A stretch of 64,000 bases of DNA from Staphylococcus argenteus (lineage in GTDB: Bacteria; Bacillota; Bacilli; Staphylococcales; Staphylococcaceae): NCBI RefSeq assembly GCF_000236925.1, contig NC_016941.1, positions 2,108,001 to 2,172,000 on the forward strand, read 5' to 3'. Below the pieces are notes generated by a model that did no database searches, was not told the DNA's origin, and was given only the letters and a program-made list of their open reading frames with translations. Position 1 is the first letter of the stretch; each line of letters begins with the position of its first letter. Both the position numbers and the translations under genes were made by a program. Positions 11,875 through 23,601 of the stretch are shown in pieces.

Positions 11875-13134
11875 CTATACAGTTTCTGTCCAAATGTCAG
11901 CGCCTAAAGCTTTTAGATGTTCTACAATATCCGTATAACCTCTATAAATATGTTTTACATTGTAAATTGTTGTAACACCTTCTGCAATTAAGCCAGCAAT
12001 AATTAAGCATGCACCAGCTCTTAAGTCACTCGCATAAACTTCAGCACCGTGTAAAGTTGACGGTTTGATAGTTGCAGTACCTTCATCAACTTCAATATTA
12101 GCTCCCATACGTTTTAATTCTTCTACATGTTTAAATCGTTCAGGATAGATTGTATCCGTTACAAATGACGGACCATTAGCCATAAATAGCAATGGTGTAA
12201 TCGGTTGTTGTAAATCTGTCGCAAATCCTGGATAAACTAAAGTCTTAATATCTACAAATTGATAAGGTGCATTGTTATTAATACGAAGTCTTTCATCTTG
12301 TACATCTACATTGACACCTAATTCACTAAACTTAGCAGTTAATGTTTCGACATGTTTAGGTACAATATTATTTAAAATTATATTTTCACCGCATGCCGCA
12401 GCAATACACATATATGTACCCGCTTCGATTCGATCAGGTATCACTTGATACTCAGACCCATGTAATTTCTCTACACCAGTTATCTTAATTGTTGATGTAC
12501 CTGCACCTTTAATATTGGCTCCCATACTTGTTAAGAAATTAGCAACATCGACAACTTCTGGCTCTTTTGCAGCATTTTCGATTACGGTTTGCCCAGTTGC
12601 ATAGACTGCTGCTAACATGATATTAATTGTTGCACCTACACTTACCATGTCTAAAAAGATGTGTGCACCTTTCAATTCTTTAGCTTCAATTTTCATAGAT
12701 ATTGCGCTTGATTCGTCAATTTCAGCTCCCAAAGCTTTAAATCCTTTAATATGTTGATCGATTGGACGTGGCCCAAGCGGACACCCTCCAGGCAACCCAA
12801 TTACACATTTTTTAAAGCGCCCTAACATAGCTCCCATCATATAATATGAAGCACGTAATGATTCAACTTTATTATTAGGTAGCACAGCATTTTTTATTTC
12901 AGTTGTATCTACTTCTAACTCAGTACCTTCCAATGTAGCTTTAATATTTAAATCTTCTAATAAACTTACTAACGTTTTAACATCAGAGATTTGTGGTAAT
13001 CCTTCTAGTTTCACATGTCCTTGAGCTAATAATGTTGCAGGAATGATAGCTACAGCACTGTTTTTCGCACCACTGATATTAACTTCCCCATTCAGCGTGC
13101 GTCCACCTCTTATTTTTATTACCTCTTGAGCCAT
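11875..13134 (-). CDS. murZ: UDP-N-acetylglucosamine 1-carboxyvinyltransferase 2
   Basis: First committed step of peptidoglycan synthesis: transfers enolpyruvate from PEP to UDP-GlcNAc. 419 residues. Substrate loop [10 protein letters not shown] near residue 21 and catalytic loop [15 protein letters not shown] with Cys118, the residue alkylated by fosfomycin. Firmicutes carry two paralogues; the position next to fba and pyrG identifies this as MurZ (MurA2) rather than MurA, which lies near the ATP synthase genes. AAAGGAGAT ribosome site. Confidence 0.94.
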   Translation of the reverse strand: MAQEVIKIRGGRTLNGEVNISGAKNSAVAIIPATLLAQGHVKLEGLPQISDVKTLVSLLEDLNIKATLEGTELEVDTTEIKNAVLPNNKVESLRASYYMMGAMLGRFKKCVIGLPGGCPLGPRPIDQHIKGFKALGAEIDESSAISMKIEAKELKGAHIFLDMVSVGATINIMLAAVYATGQTVIENAAKEPEVVDVANFLTSMGANIKGAGTSTIKITGVEKLHGSEYQVIPDRIEAGTYMCIAAACGENIILNNIVPKHVETLTAKFSELGVNVDVQDERLRINNNAPYQFVDIKTLVYPGFATDLQQPITPLLFMANGPSFVTDTIYPERFKHVEELKRMGANIEVDEGTATIKPSTLHGAEVYASDLRAGACLIIAGLIAEGVTTIYNVKHIYRGYTDIVEHLKALGADIWTETV

Positions 13135-13521
13135 ATCATTTATCTCCTTTGTTCATTACTTTTTAAAATTTTGCATTATTAGCATTATAAATTAATTTTA
13201 CTTTATTTGTAAAATAGTTTATTTTAACCGTTAAATTTGTCTCTCTCTATTTACCATTGATTAATAACTAATAATTTACCTTTACTAATATATGATGTTC
13301 GTACCCACTTGACCATGGTCTAAAGTCTGATTATTTGATTGAATTTTGACATTATTATGACAATCCATTCAATTTTAATTTTACAACTAACGTATACACT
13401 ACTATTTCAATGAATGTATAATTTTCTTTTTAATTATAGCACAAATCATTTTTGTCATATCCCACTCTTTTTGTAAAATCATTTTAAAGTAAAAAAGACT
13501 TCTTTATGACTTTCACAGCAT
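13135..13521. other. Gene-free AT-rich region upstream of murZ
   Basis: Nearly 390 bases between murZ and the fba terminator. I see no reading frame, repeat or strong hairpin; it presumably holds the murZ promoter on the minus strand. Confidence 0.5.
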
Positions 13522-13522
13522 A

Positions 13523-13558
13523 AAAAAGAAGCAAACATTAATCTGTCTGCTTCTTTTT
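13523..13558 (-). terminator. fba terminator
   Basis: Perfect 11-bp stem AAAAAGAAGCA / TGCTTCTTTTT with a 14-base loop, flanked by A and T runs so it can work in either direction; it follows the fba stop by about 45 bases. Confidence 0.8.
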
Positions 13559-13604
13559 AAATTAATATCCCTACGTTATTAATAATTTTAAAACTAAATA
13601 TTAA

Positions 13605-14465
13605 TTATTTAGCACGGTTAGAAGTACCGAACTCTTTGATTTTACCTTTAACTGTTTCTTTGATAGCTTCGCGAGCTGGTCCTAAGTATTTACGAGGATC
13701 GTAAACTTCTTTGTCGTTATTTAAAACGTCACGAACTGCTTTAGCTGAAGCGATTTGGTTTTCAGTATTTACGTTAATTTTAGCTGTACCAAATGGAATA
13801 GCTTTTTGAATATCTTTTGTTGGGATACCAGTACCACCATGTAATACTAATGGTAAACCAGTTGATAAACCAATTTCTTCCATTTCTTTGAAACCTAATT
13901 TAGGTTCACCTTTGTATGGTCCATGTACAGAACCAAGTGCAGGTGCTAATGCATCGATACCAGTTTTTTCAACTAGTTCTTGACATTCTTTAGGGTCAGC
14001 ATAAATGATGCCATCTGCTACAACATCGTCTTCTTGTCCGCCTACAGTACCTAATTCAGCTTCTACAGAAACACCTTTTTCGTGTGCGTATTCAACAACT
14101 TTTTTAGTAGTTGCTACGTTTTCTTCAAATGGGCTATGTGAAGCATCGATCATTACTGATGTGAAACCAGCATCGATAGCTTCTTTACATTTTTCAAAGC
14201 TTGAACCGTGGTCTAAATGAATAGCTACAGGAATAGTGATGTTTAAGTCATGCATTAAACCTTCAACCATTTTAACAATTGTGTAGAAACCGCTCATATA
14301 ACGAGCAGCACCTTCAGAAACACCTAAAATTACAGGTGCATTTTCTTCTTGTGAAGCTTCTAAAATTGCTTGAGTAAATTCTAGGTTATTAATATTGTAT
14401 TGACCTACCGCATAACCATTTTCTTTTGCATCAATTAACATTTCTTTCATTGAAACTAAAGGCAT
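13605..14465 (-). CDS. fba: Class II fructose-bisphosphate aldolase
   Basis: Zinc-dependent glycolytic aldolase cleaving fructose-1,6-bisphosphate. 286 residues from the ATG at 14465 ([21 protein letters not shown]), which has a perfect AAGGAGGAA site; upstream in-frame codons are not needed. Zinc and active-site motifs: [34 protein letters not shown]. Codon use and strong ribosome site suggest high expression. A TATAAT on the minus strand (14509-14514) is a candidate -10. Confidence 0.95.
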
Positions 14466-14508
14466 GAAAGTTCCTCCTTGAGTGCTTGTGCACATATTTT
14501 TCAAAGTA

Positions 14509-14514
14509 ATTATA
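14509..14514 (-). promoter_or_regulatory. Candidate -10 box for fba
   Basis: TATAAT on the minus strand about 45 bases before the fba start. No convincing -35 at 16-18 bases; listed as tentative. Confidence 0.35.
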
Positions 14515-14682
14515 TCAAAAAAATAGCGCCAATGCATTGAAATACTGCATATTAAATGTGTATTTTTTGAAAAATGCGATAGTTATAATAAATGCAAACG
14601 TATACATTATTATGCAATTTAAGTCATTGCATAATATGTGCCCATTAATTACAATATTTTATAAGTAGATTGGAGGATAAAG

Positions 14683-15204
14683 ATGTCAAAAATCTTAAAC
14701 ACACAATTAATAGGAATCTTTAATAGATTAGAAAAACAATCTTTAGAAATTCAAATGGGAGCACAATGCTTAGTACAAGCAATTGGCGGTGAAGGTTATG
14801 TCTATGTAAAAGGATATGATGACTTACAATTTTTCGAAAACTTTGTTCTATATAGTGACGAAAGATTAAAGTCTAGCCGTAAACTTGAGTCACTTAATAG
14901 CTTCAAGGACATTGATTCAACTGATCGTGTATTTTTATTTGCACCATTCTATTCGGAACAAGTTGCAAATGATATTCAAAAACTTATCGATTTAGATATT
15001 GATATTGTCTTAATTAGCAACAAACCTAAAACAGATGACTTTCCTGATTATCTCGTTCATTTTATTGATTTATCTACACCAAGGCCAATTGTCTACACTG
15101 AAGATTACGATAAAATTGTGCAACCTCATGCAATGGCGTTTAATTACGTATATTATGATATTTATACACAAATGATTGAAATGACGAGAGATTTAGAATT
15201 ATAA
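14683..15204 (+). CDS. DUF2529 family protein (YwjG-like)
   Basis: 173-residue cytoplasmic protein of unknown function. In Bacilli a DUF2529 gene lies between fba and pyrG as here. The domain resembles a sugar-isomerase (SIS) fold in pattern: a helical start (ILNTQLIGIFNRLEKQ), then alternating strands such as DRVFLFAPFYSEQ and IDIVLISNKP. TTGGAGGAT ribosome site. It is the only plus-strand gene between murZ and rpoE and ends at a bidirectional terminator shared with pyrG. Confidence 0.8.
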   Translation: MSKILNTQLIGIFNRLEKQSLEIQMGAQCLVQAIGGEGYVYVKGYDDLQFFENFVLYSDERLKSSRKLESLNSFKDIDSTDRVFLFAPFYSEQVANDIQKLIDLDIDIVLISNKPKTDDFPDYLVHFIDLSTPRPIVYTEDYDKIVQPHAMAFNYVYYDIYTQMIEMTRDLEL

Positions 15205-15291
15205 ATACTCGTTCTTTGCCACCCTCTTTCAAGACATGTACTGTTTATATATGTCATTTATCATTTTATTAAATTATTCATCATTAAAATT

Positions 15292-15338
15292 AAAGCCGTT
15301 ACCTTCACAAATGATAATGTGGAAGTAACGGCTCTTTA
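15292..15338. terminator. Bidirectional terminator between DUF2529 gene and pyrG
   Basis: AGCCGTTACCTTCACA pairs with TGTGGAAGTAACGGCT (two non-canonical positions), flanked by A and T runs on the two sides, between convergent genes. Confidence 0.85.
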
Positions 15339-15378
15339 TATCAAAATTTTAAGTATTTACTTATGTTTATGATTCTTT

Positions 15379-17004
<1,626 letters not shown>

Positions 17005-17204
17005 TTATTAAAGGGAATGCTTCCTCATCAATTGTAAAAATTACGCAAAACATAACTTTAACGTTAGCAATTTCACATTAAGTGTCTATCGTTTTTATCA
17101 TTAAACATAGTTACACGTTAACTAACTTTTCATGTTATGTCGCTATGTATATCATTTACAACTTTGATTTTTGCGTTATCATTTCTTGATTTACTCAATT
17201 AAAT

Positions 17205-17280
17205 AAAAAAACGCTCCCTCTCACAAATTCTGTAAGGGGAGCGTATAAATTTTATACACGTGTCCTATTTAAAGGAGCCC
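17205..17280 (-). promoter_or_regulatory. pyrG leader: CTP-sensing reiterative-transcription attenuator
   Basis: The predicted transcript starts GGGCUCC (plus-strand 17280-17274) and contains a terminator: ACGCTCCCC (17244-17236) pairing with GGGAGCGT (17218-17211) followed by TTTTTT. In B. subtilis pyrG, low CTP makes RNA polymerase stutter and add extra Gs at the GGGC start; the poly-G then pairs with the CUCCC of the terminator stem and prevents termination. All the parts of that mechanism are present in the same order. The mechanism is known for the family; its use here is inference. Confidence 0.85.
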
Positions 17281-17287
17281 GAATAAA

Positions 17288-17315
17288 ATTTTATCATCTT
17301 TCAACTAAAAGTCAA
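17288..17315 (-). promoter_or_regulatory. pyrG promoter
   Basis: TTGACT (17315-17310), 16-base spacer, TAAAAT (17293-17288), then 7 bases to the GGG transcript start at 17280. The -35 box lies only 8 bases beyond the rpoE stop codon. Confidence 0.75.
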
Positions 17316-17323
17316 ACAAAAAA

Positions 17324-17854
17324 TTAATCGTTGAAGTCTTCTTCGTCTTCAAACACTTCTTCGTCTTCGTCTAGTTCATCTTCATCTTCTTCAATGACTA
17401 TATCAGAATGATTGATTTCTTCTTCAACCTGCTCGTCTTCTGGATCATTTAGTTCTTCTTGATCATCTGTTTGAGCTGGAATATCATCGTCGTCATCCAT
17501 TTCATCTTCGCCCAATAATTTTAAGTTTTGATCTTCTTCATCATCCGCATCCAAAATATCGAATTTTTGAATAGTTGGTGCGATTTTCTCTTCAATATCA
17601 TCTACTGAATACCAATCACGTAATCCCCATAAATTTTCTCCAACATTTAAAAAACGACCATCTGTGTTTAAATCTGTGTAAAATTGTACAACACGATTTT
17701 CAATTTCTTCGTACTCATAATCACCTAACGCTCTAAACTCATCGATGATATCATATAAGTTCATTGTTTCGCCTTTATCATTCAATAATGTATAAGCCAT
17801 ATCGATAAATGATTTTTCATCAACCATTTGTTTAGTATAATCTTGAATTTTCAT
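17324..17854 (-). CDS. rpoE: RNA polymerase delta subunit
   Basis: Gram-positive RNA polymerase accessory subunit that promotes polymerase recycling and displaces it from nucleic acid. 176 residues: a folded N-terminal HARE-HTH domain (about 1-90, [23 protein letters not shown]) and a very acidic unstructured tail (about 95-176, runs of Asp/Glu such as [18 protein letters not shown]). GAAAGGAAG site before the ATG. It lies directly upstream of pyrG, the usual Bacillales arrangement, but pyrG has its own promoter. Confidence 0.95.
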
Positions 17855-17965
17855 TGCCCAATACTTCCTTTCGAAGGATATAATCTAAATTTATACGTCT
17901 GAATTCATTTATATATAGTAACAAAACTAAATTATAAATGACAATATCATATTTCGCAATCACTG

Positions 17966-18826
17966 TTAGTAATTTAAATATTTTTCAAAAACTACATAAT
18001 CTTCAGTTTGTTCTATTTCAACAAAATTACTATTAATACAAAGTGGTTTAAAATCGTTATTTTCCCCAAACAAAATCATTGATATAACATTAAGATTATC
18101 ATAGTTTTTTCTTAAGTAAGTAGGCAATTGTCTGAGTGCGCTAGAACCAATACCATTAAATCGATAAGATTTATCCACTTCAATTGCTGCAATATTCATG
18201 CGTTGTCCGATTTGCTCTAAAGCAATAAAACCAACCTTTTGACCATCAATCATTAAATTGATGATATGTACATTAGTCACTTCAGAACGACTTTCCGCTT
18301 CAAGTTTCAAAGAAGAAACATGCTTCGAATCTAAATCTAAATAGTATAATCGTTCTTTACCAATTGGTCCTTCTTCTTTAGTCGCTGTATGCATAAACCC
18401 AGCACGTTCATACAAATTCCAAGCACTATCATTTTCAGCATCTACAACCAAATATAAGTGATTAAAATCAGGAAATAATCCTTGAACGTATTGTGGCAAT
18501 GACATCATTATCTTAGTACCGTAGCCATAGCCCTGATATTTTTCATTTATAGATAATGAACGAATATATACGACGTTTTCAGGTGTGTCATAACCTTCAT
18601 GTTGATAATATCGATGTAATACGAAAAATCCAACGACGTCATTTTGATCATTAATAGCTACATTAGCAATCCTATCAGTATCCTCAATTGCATCATCAAC
18701 AACATCTTTAGGTAAAGATGAGTATATTTGCTGTCTTTCATTTAACTCAAATTCATTAATATCTGAACGATATTGTTCTTCAAATACTTTTAATGTAATA
18801 CCTTCAAAATATAGTTCTTTAGTCAT
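17966..18826 (-). CDS. Tandem GNAT acetyltransferase
   Basis: 286-residue cytoplasmic protein with two GNAT-type halves. The first (about residues 5-150) has a full acetyl-CoA loop, YQGYGYGTKIM, after IRSLSINEK; the second (about 175-286) has AAIEVDKSYRFNGIGSSAL, a shorter version of the same motif. Substrate unknown. Start chosen at ATG 18826 (MTKELYFEGITL) with GGGG upstream. It is a separate unit upstream of rpoE; no terminator was recognised in the 110-base gap. Confidence 0.8.
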   Translation of the reverse strand: MTKELYFEGITLKVFEEQYRSDINEFELNERQQIYSSLPKDVVDDAIEDTDRIANVAINDQNDVVGFFVLHRYYQHEGYDTPENVVYIRSLSINEKYQGYGYGTKIMMSLPQYVQGLFPDFNHLYLVVDAENDSAWNLYERAGFMHTATKEEGPIGKERLYYLDLDSKHVSSLKLEAESRSEVTNVHIINLMIDGQKVGFIALEQIGQRMNIAAIEVDKSYRFNGIGSSALRQLPTYLRKNYDNLNVISMILFGENNDFKPLCINSNFVEIEQTEDYVVFEKYLNY

Positions 18827-19192
18827 ATATTTAACCCCTATCTCTTTATATATGAAACGTAACCCCATATTATTTTACCGATTATTGCAACTCGATACCA
18901 TTATTTACCCTACATCTTTCTTATTATTGATTGATACACTTTTTAATTTTAAAATTAATTGGAACTACTTCATTGACTATCATATAATTTCAAACATGCT
19001 TTATTCCCCTTGTTCATATAAAGCGATATACCTGCCCACTCACTGTATATAGAAAATGTTTAAAAGTAATTTCTTCCCACTTAAAAAACATAAAATTATG
19101 ACACATTACATGTATGTTTGTCATTTTATTGCTAAACGCTTACAATTTTGAAATATTAAGGTATCAATTTTGTAAATAGTAGTTATTTCCAC
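18827..19192. other. Gene-free region between divergent GNAT gene and coaW
   Basis: About 365 very AT-rich bases. A 66-codon plus-strand frame at 18852-19052 has no ribosome site and overlaps the GNAT 5' leader; I do not call it a gene. Promoters for both divergent genes must lie here. Confidence 0.5.
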
Positions 19193-19220
19193 TTGTTTTT
19201 TAGTAATTTTACTATACTAT
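19193..19220 (+). promoter_or_regulatory. Candidate coaW promoter
   Basis: TTGTTT (19193-19198), 16-base spacer, TACTAT (19215-19220), about 38 bases before the coaW ATG. Boxes are imperfect. Confidence 0.4.
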
Positions 19221-19258
19221 TATTTAAGGATATATATTAATGACGAGGTGGGAATCCT

Positions 19259-20062
19259 ATGAAAGTTGGCATTGATGCTGGCGGTACACTTATAAAAATC
19301 GTTCAAGAGCAAGATAACCAACGCATTTATAAAACTGAATTAACTAAAAATATTGATCAAGTTATTGAATGGCTAAATCAACAACAAATTGAAAAGTTAG
19401 CTTTAACTGGAGGTAATGCGGGTGTCATCGCTGAAAACATCAATATACCTGCGCAAATATTTGTTGAGTTTGACGCTGCATCTAAAGGTTTAGGTATTTT
19501 ATTAAAAGAGCAAGGTCATGATATAACTGACTATATTTTTGCAAATGTCGGTACTGGTACATCACTACATTACTTCGACGGGCATTCGCAACGTCGAGTT
19601 GGTGGTATTGGTACGGGAGGCGGCATGATTCAAGGACTTGGTTATCTACTAAGTCAAATCACTGACTATAAACAATTAACTGACTTGGCGCAACATGGCG
19701 ATCGTAACACCATCGATTTAAAAGTTAGACATATTTATAAAGATACCGAACCTCCAATTCCCGGTGACTTAACCGCAGCTAATTTCGGACATGTACTGCA
19801 TCATTTAGATGCTGACTTCACAGCAAGTAATAAGTTAGCAGCCGTAATTGGTGTTGTAGGTGAAGTTGTTACAACAATGGCAATCACAGTTGCACGTGAA
19901 TTTAAAACTGAAAATATCGTTTACATTGGTTCTTCCTTTAATAACAACGCATTATTGCGTCAAGTTGTTGAGGACTATACTGTTTTACGTGGTTGCAAAC
20001 CATACTATGTTGAAAACGGCGCATTTTCAGGTGCCATAGGGGCATTAAATTTAGGAAAGTAG
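19259..20062 (+). CDS. coaW: Type II pantothenate kinase
   Basis: First step of coenzyme A synthesis: phosphorylates pantothenate. 267 residues of the eukaryote-like type II fold, which in staphylococci is not feedback-inhibited by CoA. Visible motifs: [15 protein letters not shown] at the N-terminus (ATP phosphate loop), [12 protein letters not shown] and [28 protein letters not shown] ribosome site before the ATG. Single-gene unit ending at a strong terminator. Confidence 0.95.
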   Translation: MKVGIDAGGTLIKIVQEQDNQRIYKTELTKNIDQVIEWLNQQQIEKLALTGGNAGVIAENINIPAQIFVEFDAASKGLGILLKEQGHDITDYIFANVGTGTSLHYFDGHSQRRVGGIGTGGGMIQGLGYLLSQITDYKQLTDLAQHGDRNTIDLKVRHIYKDTEPPIPGDLTAANFGHVLHHLDADFTASNKLAAVIGVVGEVVTTMAITVAREFKTENIVYIGSSFNNNALLRQVVEDYTVLRGCKPYYVENGAFSGAIGALNLGK

Positions 20063-20064
20063 AA

Positions 20065-20117
20065 AAAGACCATTTATATGAGCGTTGCTATAAATAAACG
20101 CTATATAAATGGTCTTT
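20065..20117. terminator. coaW terminator
   Basis: AAAGACCATTTATAT pairs with ATATAAATGGTCTTT and an inner AGCGTT/AACGCT stem, three bases after coaW. It can serve both strands. Confidence 0.85.
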
Positions 20118-20191
20118 GTTTTATGTTCTTTGTGTTTTAGAATACTAATCATTTCAATTATGATTACTCAAGTACTTATAATTCGATTCTA

Positions 20192-20863
20192 TTAAAACGT
20201 TAATTCATTTGATAACTTTTGTGCTGATACAATCGTACCAACTACACCTGTTTTCAAATCTATAGCGACAGCCTTTTGATCATCTCTAAGTTCATCTAGC
20301 CATTCACTAAAGACAGAACCCTCGATTGTAATAAGATCACATTCTTCAAAATCTTCATCTCTTACTTTTAATGCTCTGCTTTTTATACTCCATACCGGCA
20401 TAATATGAGGTCTTTTTTCATCATTATCATTTTCACTAATAAGAATGAATTGTTTGCTTCCTTTTTTTGTTAAACCATAGACTTCATCATACTTTGCGAC
20501 ATCTTGCACAAATTCCTTTAATCTGATTTTGTCTAATTCTGTCATAATTTCTTGTGTCACACTGACCACATTTAATAAATGACCCTCTTCTTCAATCGTT
20601 TGATTCATAACTATATGATCTTGTTCATCGAATAAATCATCTAATTCATAAGTCGCAAATCTATCAACATCCATTTTAACTACTTTATCAAAAGGAATAT
20701 CTCGACTTGTTAAAAATGATTCGGCCATATTTTCATCTGTCCATACGCCTATGTAGTCTTTACTTTTATAATTAAGACGTACTAATTTTTTATTTTTAGA
20801 GGCAAAATAAATATATTCATTTATTAATATATCTCTAAAGAACGAATATGTTTTATAAGACAT
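20192..20863 (-). CDS. Uncharacterised protein, possibly DUF2750-like
   Basis: 223-residue cytoplasmic acidic protein, no signal peptide or membrane span. Two similar blocks are suggested by IGVWTDENMAESFL (about residues 38-51) and MPVWSIKSRALKV (about 155-167), each a W-containing strand followed by a helix, the pattern of DUF2750 immunity-like proteins. I recognise it as a staphylococcal core hypothetical; the domain name is tentative and no function is assigned. GAGGGTCAAGG precedes the ATG. It stands alone between coaW and the ATP-grasp pair. Confidence 0.6.
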   Translation of the reverse strand: MSYKTYSFFRDILINEYIYFASKNKKLVRLNYKSKDYIGVWTDENMAESFLTSRDIPFDKVVKMDVDRFATYELDDLFDEQDHIVMNQTIEEEGHLLNVVSVTQEIMTELDKIRLKEFVQDVAKYDEVYGLTKKGSKQFILISENDNDEKRPHIMPVWSIKSRALKVRDEDFEECDLITIEGSVFSEWLDELRDDQKAVAIDLKTGVVGTIVSAQKLSNELTF

Positions 20864-21071
20864 CCTTGACCCTCACTTTTCAAAATATGTAATACTTAAA
20901 ATAGTAAATGACTCCAACATGATAGTCAATGAGACATATCTCGAGTTCAATTTAATGTCATGTTTCCGAGTTAAGAATGATCCCCTTATAAATTAAAGCA
21001 TAAGCTACTAGGACTTCTTATATTTAATAATACTTACTACTTCCAATACCTTTCACTTTTCACTAAAACGA
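20864..21071. other. Gene-free stretch downstream of the ATP-grasp gene
   Basis: With the hairpin at 21072-21106 and the bases up to 21223 this makes 360 gene-free bases. No reading frame or repeat stands out. Confidence 0.45.
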
Positions 21072-21106
21072 GGATGCCTTCTATCAACTTTTAATAGAAA
21101 CCATCC
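21072..21106 (-). terminator. Probable terminator of the M20/ATP-grasp operon
   Basis: On the minus strand GGATG..CATCC and TTCTAT..ATAGAA form a two-part stem followed by TCGTTTTAG; it lies about 120 bases after the ATP-grasp stop. Confidence 0.45.
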
Positions 21107-21223
21107 ACATCTCAATATTTTTATACACAAACATTAAAACATTTAACATCATAGGCATTTAAATATTTAGAAAAATTTTCAGTTTATCAATCTTTTAATT
21201 GTCTAGATTCGCTACAAGAACTA

Positions 21224-22417
21224 TTATTTGTTATCAAGTTCTGCTATAAATGCTTGTTCTTTTTCTAATACTGCTTCTTTTGAATCTCCATGCCAAATAC
21301 AACCAAACCTTGACTTAACTTTATTGTCACCATACCAATCGCCATCATAATATGACAATGGATATAAAATTCCTTCATCTACATATTTCGAAATAGTATT
21401 GAAGAAATGCGCATTATCACCTCTTGAATGGTAGCTATAAAATTTTTGATACCCTGGATTTAATTCGTTAGACAGCAATAACATACTTGTAGATCCATTT
21501 TGCCTAAAATTCAAATCAATTGCATATACATCATCATTTTGATCAACTAGTAAATCAAAGCCAGCTATGCCAAAGAACCCTTTATTCACACCAATTTCCA
21601 TAATTTGTCTTCCTGCTTCAATGACATGTTCTGGGGTATCAATTGCATTTTCATTTCCATTGTAGAATCCATATCGATCAGTCAATTGTGTAGCTGCACC
21701 AATATAATGAATACCCATCTCTTTTGAATAGGCAAACTGAACACAATAATTCGCTTTTTCTTCAATTTTTTGTTCGATAATAAGAGACTTCGTTTCAGCA
21801 GTCGCATCCTGTATACGTGCTGTTGCTTTTTGTAAATCTTCTTCATGGTAACATATCATCACACCATAACCACCTGCCGTCGGAAGATCATCTCCAGGCT
21901 TGATGACAAATGGAAAATCCCATTTTTTAATTACTTCTTCAAAATCCTCAGCACTTACAATTTCTCTTTTAGGTAAAAACTTACCATTCGTCCATTCAGG
22001 AATACGCGCTTTATTATTTAAAGCAACAAATAACGTTTTGTCCATTGCATAATATTGTTGACTTAAAATCGATTCATCATGAATATATTGAAAATAAATT
22101 TTTTTATTCATTTCATGCGCCAATTGTCCAATTAATGCTTCATACGTTTCCTGATTATTAAACTTATAAATTGTACTTGGCACTTTTTTCCCAATCATTT
22201 TAAATAATTGATGTAACTTATTTGTTACGCTTGCTTCATGAACAATGACTGGCAATTCATTTGCAATTAATAATTCCCTACCTGTTAAAAAGTTAGATTG
22301 ATGTTCGTCTGGTTTTAACCACGGATTTGAAATATATGAAGGTCTTGATGTATATACGACATCGTTTTCATATAAATCACTTAACGTTAAATTTACGTTA
22401 TTATCACGTTTTGTCAT
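21224..22417 (-). CDS. ATP-grasp domain protein
   Basis: 397 residues. The central and C-terminal part has ATP-grasp features: FPFVIKPGDDLPTAGGYGVMICY (ATP lid region), IIEQKIEEKANYCVQFAYS, and the metal-binding strand FGIAGFDLLVDQNDDVYAIDLNFRQNGSTSM with the D-x-N-x-R motif. Such enzymes ligate a carboxylate to an amine or thiol with ATP. Its start overlaps the stop of the upstream M20 peptidase gene (TAATG), so the two are translationally coupled and probably act in one pathway. Substrate is unknown. Confidence 0.75.
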   Translation of the reverse strand: MTKRDNNVNLTLSDLYENDVVYTSRPSYISNPWLKPDEHQSNFLTGRELLIANELPVIVHEASVTNKLHQLFKMIGKKVPSTIYKFNNQETYEALIGQLAHEMNKKIYFQYIHDESILSQQYYAMDKTLFVALNNKARIPEWTNGKFLPKREIVSAEDFEEVIKKWDFPFVIKPGDDLPTAGGYGVMICYHEEDLQKATARIQDATAETKSLIIEQKIEEKANYCVQFAYSKEMGIHYIGAATQLTDRYGFYNGNENAIDTPEHVIEAGRQIMEIGVNKGFFGIAGFDLLVDQNDDVYAIDLNFRQNGSTSMLLLSNELNPGYQKFYSYHSRGDNAHFFNTISKYVDEGILYPLSYYDGDWYGDNKVKSRFGCIWHGDSKEAVLEKEQAFIAELDNK

Positions 22418-23601
22418 TACTTCCCATTCCCTTTCAAATGCGCATGTTCTTCAACTATGTCTTGATATAATTCTTGATTTGTTATTAACTCTAATCCCAT
22501 TAATGCCATGATTTTTGCACCCTTAATCAATGCTTCATCCCCATGAACACTAGCGGCTGCTTCTCTAAATCTGTGTGTATGTCCTACTAAATTACGAGAG
22601 CCAATTTTAATGTGTGGATGTATTGTTGGTACGATATGACTTACATTTCCAGTATCTGTTGAGCCATAACCAAAATCATCTTCAATTACCGCTTCGCCAA
22701 CCTCTTCGGCATATTTTACAAATAAATCATCTAATTTCGGTGCTTTAACAAACTCATTTACGCCATTTTGAATTGGACCAAACTCAAAGTCACAACCAGT
22801 TTGAATCGCCGCTCCTCTAGCAATTTGATTTACTTTTTCTGTCAACACGTCCAATTCCTTTCGCGTCATCGCTCGAGTGTAAAAACGTGCATGAGTATAA
22901 TCTGGAATAATATTTGCAGCTTTCCCTCCATCTAAAATAACCCCATGTACTCGTTGCCCTTTTTTAATATGTTGTCGGAGTTGTGCTACACCGTTAAAAT
23001 AGCTAATCATGGCATCTAATGCGTTTAATGCTTCATCTGCATTTTCAGATGCATGGGCACTTTTCCCATAAAACTTAACGTCTAATACATCAACTGCTAA
23101 AGTATCGATTGTTTTATACGTTTCATTTCCAGGATGAATCATCAAAGCAATGTCTATTTGATCAATAACACCAGCTTTAACATAAGAAGCTTTGGCACTC
23201 CCGTTTTCTCCACCTTCTTCAGCTGGGCATCCAAGCACAACAACTTTACCACCTATTTGATCAACCACTTGCTTTAGCCCTATGGCACTAAGTACACTCG
23301 CTGTTCCAATAATGTTATGTCCACAAGCATGCCCTAATCCTGGTAAAGCATCATATTCCGCCAAAAATCCAATAGCTGGACCATCAACGCCTGAATCATA
23401 TGTAGCAATAAATCCTGTCGCATGACCCGCAATTTCAGTCTCTATACTAAAGTCATTTTCCTTCAATTTATCTATTAAAGTTCGAGACGCAAATATTTCT
23501 TCATTTCCAAGTTCTGGACGCTCATGAATTCTATGACTGATTTCGATATAGCTATATTTATTCGTTTCAATATAATCGAGAATTTGTTGTTTTTCACTCA
23601 T
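22417..23601 (-). CDS. M20-family amidohydrolase / peptidase
   Basis: 394-residue metal-dependent amidohydrolase of the M20D (AbgB/aminoacylase) type. Metal-ligand motifs: GHACGHN at about residues 91-97, the catalytic Glu pair in PAEEGGENGS, and the distal His in NLVGHTHRFREAAASVHGDEA. The dimerisation domain lies in the middle. AAGGGAG ribosome site. It precedes the ATP-grasp gene by a one-base overlap; a hydrolase coupled to an amide-forming ligase suggests turnover of a dipeptide or acyl-amino acid. Confidence 0.82.
   Translation of the reverse strand: MSEKQQILDYIETNKYSYIEISHRIHERPELGNEEIFASRTLIDKLKENDFSIETEIAGHATGFIATYDSGVDGPAIGFLAEYDALPGLGHACGHNIIGTASVLSAIGLKQVVDQIGGKVVVLGCPAEEGGENGSAKASYVKAGVIDQIDIALMIHPGNETYKTIDTLAVDVLDVKFYGKSAHASENADEALNALDAMISYFNGVAQLRQHIKKGQRVHGVILDGGKAANIIPDYTHARFYTRAMTRKELDVLTEKVNQIARGAAIQTGCDFEFGPIQNGVNEFVKAPKLDDLFVKYAEEVGEAVIEDDFGYGSTDTGNVSHIVPTIHPHIKIGSRNLVGHTHRFREAAASVHGDEALIKGAKIMALMGLELITNQELYQDIVEEHAHLKGNGK

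Noticed and set aside
18852..19052. 66-codon plus-strand frame upstream of coaW
   Set aside because: No ribosome site, overlaps the leader of the divergent GNAT gene, low-complexity hydrophobic composition from AT-rich DNA.
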